A DNA stretch of 64,000 bases from Nymphaea colorata. Taxonomy: Eukaryota; Streptophyta; Magnoliopsida; Nymphaeales; Nymphaeaceae. This document shows positions 59,768-64,000 of this stretch, piece after piece. The translations under genes were made by a program, and so were the position numbers. The notes beneath the pieces are model-generated. The model searched no databases. It saw only the letters and a list, made by a program, of their open reading frames with translations, and was not told where the DNA came from. The stretch lies in NCBI RefSeq assembly GCF_008831285.2, contig NC_045146.1, positions 10,426,972-10,490,971 of the forward strand, given 5' to 3'. How positions within the stretch are numbered: position 1 is the first letter of the stretch; the number at the start of each line of letters is the position of its first letter.

Positions 59768-60349
59768 GATCTGGCTATTCTTGTTTTACTTTTTTCTTCT
59801 CATTTGAGGTTGGAAGAGTTGCTAATAGTGTTGCTTTAGTGAATTGTGCGACACCCTGCAAAATCAACTTTGAACTGAATTGTCGGATACAGCATTTAAG
59901 GAATGAGCTTAACAGTCACTTAAATTTTCCACTTCTAATGGGGATTCAGATATGCACTTTGTGCTGGCCACATCTCTTCCGTTTCGCTTAAAGTTTCCAG
60001 CTCTAATAGCTTTTTTTATTTTCAAAGGCCGCCGTTATTGTATTACCTTGTCGTTTAACATCAAGCATATCATGATGTCGACTTGGGACAGCTCTATTGG
60101 AACTTGGTGCCAGATTAGTTCAACAATTCCACCCATTATTTGTGGAGTTAATTATGAGGTTGATTTTGCCGGAGTCGCTGCTCCAATTCAAATACTTTCA
60201 TCTACTGATATTCTAAGGCTAGTTTGCTATTCAGTAAAATATGAGGAGAGAGACCTGGAAGGAGTGGCCAATGGAACCTCTGATGCGGACAAGTTTTATG
60301 TATTCAAGTTCATCAAATACAAAAAAGTGGTTCTACTTCTTCCACCTAA
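59768..60349. other. Convergent intergenic region between LYR gene and CRD1
   Basis: 582 bp between two facing stop codons, expected to hold both 3' untranslated regions. A 133-codon plus-strand frame (59952-60353) runs through it and overlaps the CRD1 stop by a few bases. It has no domain I recognise and is not supported as a gene. Confidence 0.5.
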
Positions 60350-62634
60350 TTAATAAACAATTTGCGGCTCAAACTCTGCAAAATCAACGGATCCAGATTC
60401 AATTGGAGGCATGAGATAAGCTGCAATAAGCTCCGAGACTAGAGCAGCCACCAGGGGAATTTTCTTCAAGTTCTTGACAAAAGCAGGATCATCGCTGCTG
60501 CTTACGGCACTTAGCTGTGTGTTTATTTCCACCATCCTGTCCAGCTTCCTCTTGAATTCTGGGTTCTCCACATCCAACACAGCTGGGAAAATTCTAGCAG
60601 TTGTCCGATTTGTCTGAAACAGGGAACAGATAAAGGATAGGAATATTAATTGGATTCTATAGATGACTTATTACTAAAGTAGGAAATGATTTCGGTTGTT
60701 GAAATAACATGATAAAAAACCAAGGCCTCATGGCGAACATGCCCAGATGAAATTGGTAATTGATTATTACACCAATAGGCCATCCCAATCTTTGTTGAAG
60801 TGAGTAGTTAGCTGTGTTTTCCCTATTTTCATTTCCGCTATTCTTGGTTCAAGATTAATATGGGTAGAATAATGGCTGTCTCTCCCTTGGTGTTTGAGCT
60901 AGATTTGGTGAAACAGGGTATAACATGATTCAAGAAAGAAAGCTCTGAGCGAACTTTGACTTCTGAAACTTTGATGTCTGCATGTGTACAGATAGAGAAT
61001 TCCATATCGCTTGGACAAATGTCTGAAATGGTATGCTTACCTCTATGATAACATGCATATCAAATTCCTTAGTGTTAAGGCCAATCCCTTCGTAGAAAGC
61101 AGTCCGCTGGCAGTCGTTTAGGTACATTGTTACATAGACCTGTTTCATAAAAACGAAAAAAATGTTTCAGATAATTTTTGCATGTGCATGTCTACTGGTG
61201 AAAGAGAGCTAGAGATGAGAATCTGTCATCCATGTATTCATACACAGAAGGTTGTGAGTTTTCAGTACAAGAGAAAGGACTTACGGAGAGACAGAAGAAT
61301 CTTGACCATAGTTTGGATTGCCAGTCATTAAGGAACTGGGGTTGAGCTTTCAACAGCGCAGAGAAGAAATCACCATGTCTGTTCTCATCCTGGCACCAGT
61401 TCTCGAAGTACTTGAAGATCGGATAAACTTGGTACTCTGGGTTCTGTTTCAAATGCCTGTAAATCGTGATGTATCTCCAGTACCCGATTTTCTCAGACAG
61501 GTAAGTTGCATAAAAAATGAACTTCGGCTTGAAAAATGTGTATTTCCTAGCCTTGGTAAGGAAACCCAGATCCAGTGCCAGATTGAAATCAGCAAGACCC
61601 TTGTTAAGAAACCTGCAGAATAATATACAAGTTGAAGGAAGGAGGAGAGACCAGATTCTACAATTTCTTACATGGTTCTGTTTCCTTTGAAGCAAGAAGC
61701 ACAAAGTGGTCAACGTGCGTACCCTGCATGTCTGGCTTCATCTCTTGACATGAGTGCAAAAATTTCAGCAATTACCGGATTGGTTTTCTGTTTCAGCATC
61801 GAAATAACAAATGAGATTTATAAGTGCAAATTATTTGTTCTCTTCTGTTTAGAAAATTGAACTTTAAGGCCATCCACATTGAACATACAATGACGACATA
61901 AGGTGATCGGTTTGAATTTTAAGCCCATTTTATATGAAAGGATAGCTATTCTTCCTCCTCTCAAAAAGGTTTTAAGGCCATACTCCTCTCAAAAAGGTTC
62001 CCCTGTAAAGAGCGTCTCCCACTAAGAACGACCACCAAAAGATTCAGTAACTTATTTTTCTTAATCTTTTCTTTTATGGGGACGGCAAGGAGACGGCAAA
62101 CATAACCAATGATGGGGCGACGAGTCTGGGAAATTTAAGTACCTTAAGCCGGCGGCCGAGCTCTTTGTAGAGAAGGAAGCCGGAGAACTCGGCGGTGCAG
62201 GACCTCTCGAGGAACTCGACGAAGATCTCGCGAAGCGGGCCTTGCATCTGATCCGCCGCCTCCTTGAACTCCTTATTCCTTACGAAGTGCGTCTGGTTGT
62301 AGTCCGTCTTGAACTCCTGCAGCAGCGCCTCGAACTCCTTCATATTCAGGTTCTTGTTGATCTCCTTGTTGAACAGCGCCTCCATCTCGTCGAAGTCCGT
62401 CGTATAGAACCTCGGTGTCAGCAACGTCTCCTTGATTGCCGTTTTCCCCTTCTTACTAGCGGGCTTCCCCTTCGCCGGCGTGGCGGCGCCGGCGCTCATC
62501 CTGGGGAAGCATCTGGCGTATGTTGGTGGCTTTGTGGTTGCCTTCAATCCGAAGATTGCCCTTGTGCTGGTGGCAGCACTGTTGCTCTCTGGCCTGAACG
62601 AGATGGGTTTCAGGAGAGCCATCTCCGCGGCCAT
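60350..62634 (-). CDS. CRD1: Mg-protoporphyrin IX monomethyl ester (oxidative) cyclase, chloroplast, five exons
   Basis: CRD1/CHL27/AcsF, the di-iron subunit of the aerobic cyclase that forms the fifth ring of chlorophyll from Mg-protoporphyrin IX monomethyl ester; acts at plastid membranes. Exons on the minus strand: 62143-62634, 61723-61787, 61285-61612, 61041-61139, 60350-60613; all introns GT-AG, phases consistent, 415 aa. Residues 1 to about 50 form a Ser/Ala/Arg-rich transit peptide, followed by a Lys-rich linker and the conserved start [16 protein letters not shown]. Di-iron ligand motifs are visible: E in [23 protein letters not shown], and [11 protein letters not shown]. The conserved tail [15 protein letters not shown] is present. 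The start is the first Met of a frame with a typical plastid N-terminus; an upstream in-frame Met would lie beyond the TATA box. Convergent with the LYR gene. Confidence 0.97.
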
Positions 62635-62695
62635 GTTTCGTGGAGAAATCGAGATGCAGAGAGAAAGAGCCAGGGGTGAAAAAGTGGTCTTGGTG

Positions 62696-62704
62696 TATAT
62701 ATAA
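62696..62704 (-). promoter_or_regulatory. TATA box of CRD1
   Basis: Minus strand TTATATATA, about 62 bp upstream of the start codon. This fits a short 5' leader of roughly 30 bp. Confidence 0.6.
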
Positions 62705-62815
62705 TTGGAAAGAGAGAGTGCGTGTGGAGGTTTACCGGATAGCAGGAGAGTTGTGATTGGTTGATTGCGATTGAATCTCATCTTGTGAAATCTCATGCTT
62801 TTTATCATACTGCTC

Positions 62816-62821
62816 CACGTG
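62816..62821 (-). promoter_or_regulatory. G-box (CACGTG) upstream of CRD1
   Basis: Palindromic CACGTG about 115 bp upstream of the TATA box. G-boxes bind bZIP/bHLH factors (HY5, PIFs) that control light-responsive chlorophyll genes. The position is plausible for CRD1 but function is inferred. Confidence 0.5.
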
Positions 62822-63813
62822 TTTCTGAGGCTTTTCCTTCCTCAAAGACTGGAGAAAATAAATAATAAAGAAGTGGCTGTCGTTAGGAACTGAACCGTTC
62901 TGATGTAATCTCCACTACTCAAATAGGTAATTCTTCTGATGTTATAAATCAATCAAAGCTTAAGGAAATTCAACTGGCAATATTAGACTGACAACCCTTA
63001 GCAGATGAACTGGTACGCTCTGAATTCGTCGGCTTCGGTCGATCGGCCTGTGAAACTGCTGGTTCGTGATCAACAAAAAGGCAAAGCGGTAGACATGACT
63101 CCGTTCATTTCTATATTTAAGTGAGCAGCGTATGATTGCTGAAGCCTCGACTCGATTTGCTTAATTTGCTTGTTAATATAGAATGAACATATTTTATTTC
63201 CATATTGCCTGTAAATTCGTACTTACCGTCCGCTTACCTTAGCAGTGCCGAACAGAAAATCTTGTTCATAAATCGGTGCCAATTGATAATTGTGGCAAAC
63301 TGTCCAAGTTGGACAAGGTTGATTTCAATCACTGCCGCTGTCCTCTTCTTGACAAATGCTGCCCACCACCGAATTTTGTGGAACATGCAGGAAAGCTGCC
63401 ACTTTTTGCCAGCCATAAAAGGGTCAAGTTGTTGTCGGGCCATGAAAATATCATGATATTTTTGTGTTTTAAGACATCCAATATTTTATTGACTCATTTA
63501 TGTTTCTATCGGCAATACTTCCTGCAAAATTCTGTTCTTTAAAAGATGACAGACAAACACACATACATCTCACTATCTTTCGCTATGTGTCTGTGATCTT
63601 CGTGCCTGCGGTATTATAGATCCATAAAAAAATGATGTGGTCTTTTAATACATGGATAAGATTTTATAAGAGTTGCAAAATCAACAGCTTGAACATTTTT
63701 GTCTGAAAAGATTTATTCTTAATAATTTTTTTTTGAAGTCATTTTTAGTAATTTCCAATGAAAGTTTTAAAAATTTAATTGCTTGAATCAATCCACTGTT
63801 AAATTAACAACAG

Positions 63814-63867
<54 letters not shown>

Positions 63868-64000
63868 AACATCAGAAGTGACATATCGCCCCTTCTGACA
63901 TCTCGGATGATGCAACTATCTACAGTCGGTGTTGCATTCGTTAGATGCAAGTTAACAAAAACCATGATCGTAAAAGGGGGGGAATCGAGGGTGCAGGAGT
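62822..64000. other. Intergenic DNA upstream of CRD1
   Basis: No gene recognised. Two overlapping plus-strand frames of 83-88 codons at 63205-63542 and an antisense one are unsupported. An AT microsatellite is listed separately. Confidence 0.45.
63816..63865. repeat. AT dinucleotide microsatellite
   Basis: Uninterrupted (TA)n run of about 50 bp. Confidence 0.95.

Noticed and set aside
62242-62704. Plus-strand frames of 145 and 90 codons
   Set aside because: Antisense to CRD1 exon 1 and its promoter; GC-rich exon composition keeps them open.
1-64000. CRISPR array, operons, bacterial-type defence systems
   Set aside because: The window is plant nuclear DNA with split genes; tandem repeats found are LTR sub-repeats or microsatellites without spacer structure.

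Overview
This is a stretch of plant nuclear genome, most likely an angiosperm. Four nuclear genes with plant-type split structures (chlorophyll-synthesis cyclase, SIP aquaporin, proteasome alpha subunit, LYR protein) sit among AT-rich, repeat-rich DNA. More than a third of the window is recognisable transposable element. The species cannot be fixed from the sequence alone.

Layout. 1-10267: AT-rich, no intact gene; a decayed coding remnant near 6.7-7.2 kb and a broken Gypsy-type gag near 7.4-8.1 kb. 10268-13959: nested Gypsy elements, a minus-strand non-autonomous unit with about 0.7 kb LTRs fused to the 3' half of a plus-strand chromovirus (RNase H end, integrase, chromodomain, LTR). 14492-29311: ten-exon 20S proteasome alpha-7/PAG1 gene (+). 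Its third intron is about 11 kb and holds a complete, very young Ty1/Copia element in antisense. 31347-34959: three-exon SIP2-type aquaporin (-), convergent with PAG1, with an apparent GC-AG first intron. 35-39 kb: AT-rich intergenic DNA with foldback/MITE-like repeats. 39409-43351: a minus-strand LTR retroelement without pol, whose internal region encodes a 235-aa protein with an FHA-like domain. 43.4-47.0 kb: CT-rich tandem repeats and unassigned DNA. 47048-57896: an old chromovirus split in its gag by a 5.8-kb palindromic element whose two LTRs are inverted and face outward; that element was itself hit by a solo LTR and a small 355-bp insertion. 59019-59767: two-exon LYR-family gene (+). 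60350-62634: five-exon Mg-protoporphyrin IX monomethyl ester cyclase CRD1/CHL27 (-). 62.8-64 kb: intergenic, with a long AT microsatellite.

The four host genes are not functionally linked; the window shows ordinary single-copy genes separated by retrotransposons. All four coding sequences can be assembled from exons with consistent phase and no internal stop. The most unusual features are the retroelement carrying an FHA-like ORF, the inverted-LTR palindromic element with near-matching 5-bp target duplications, and the young intact Copia copy inside the proteasome gene.
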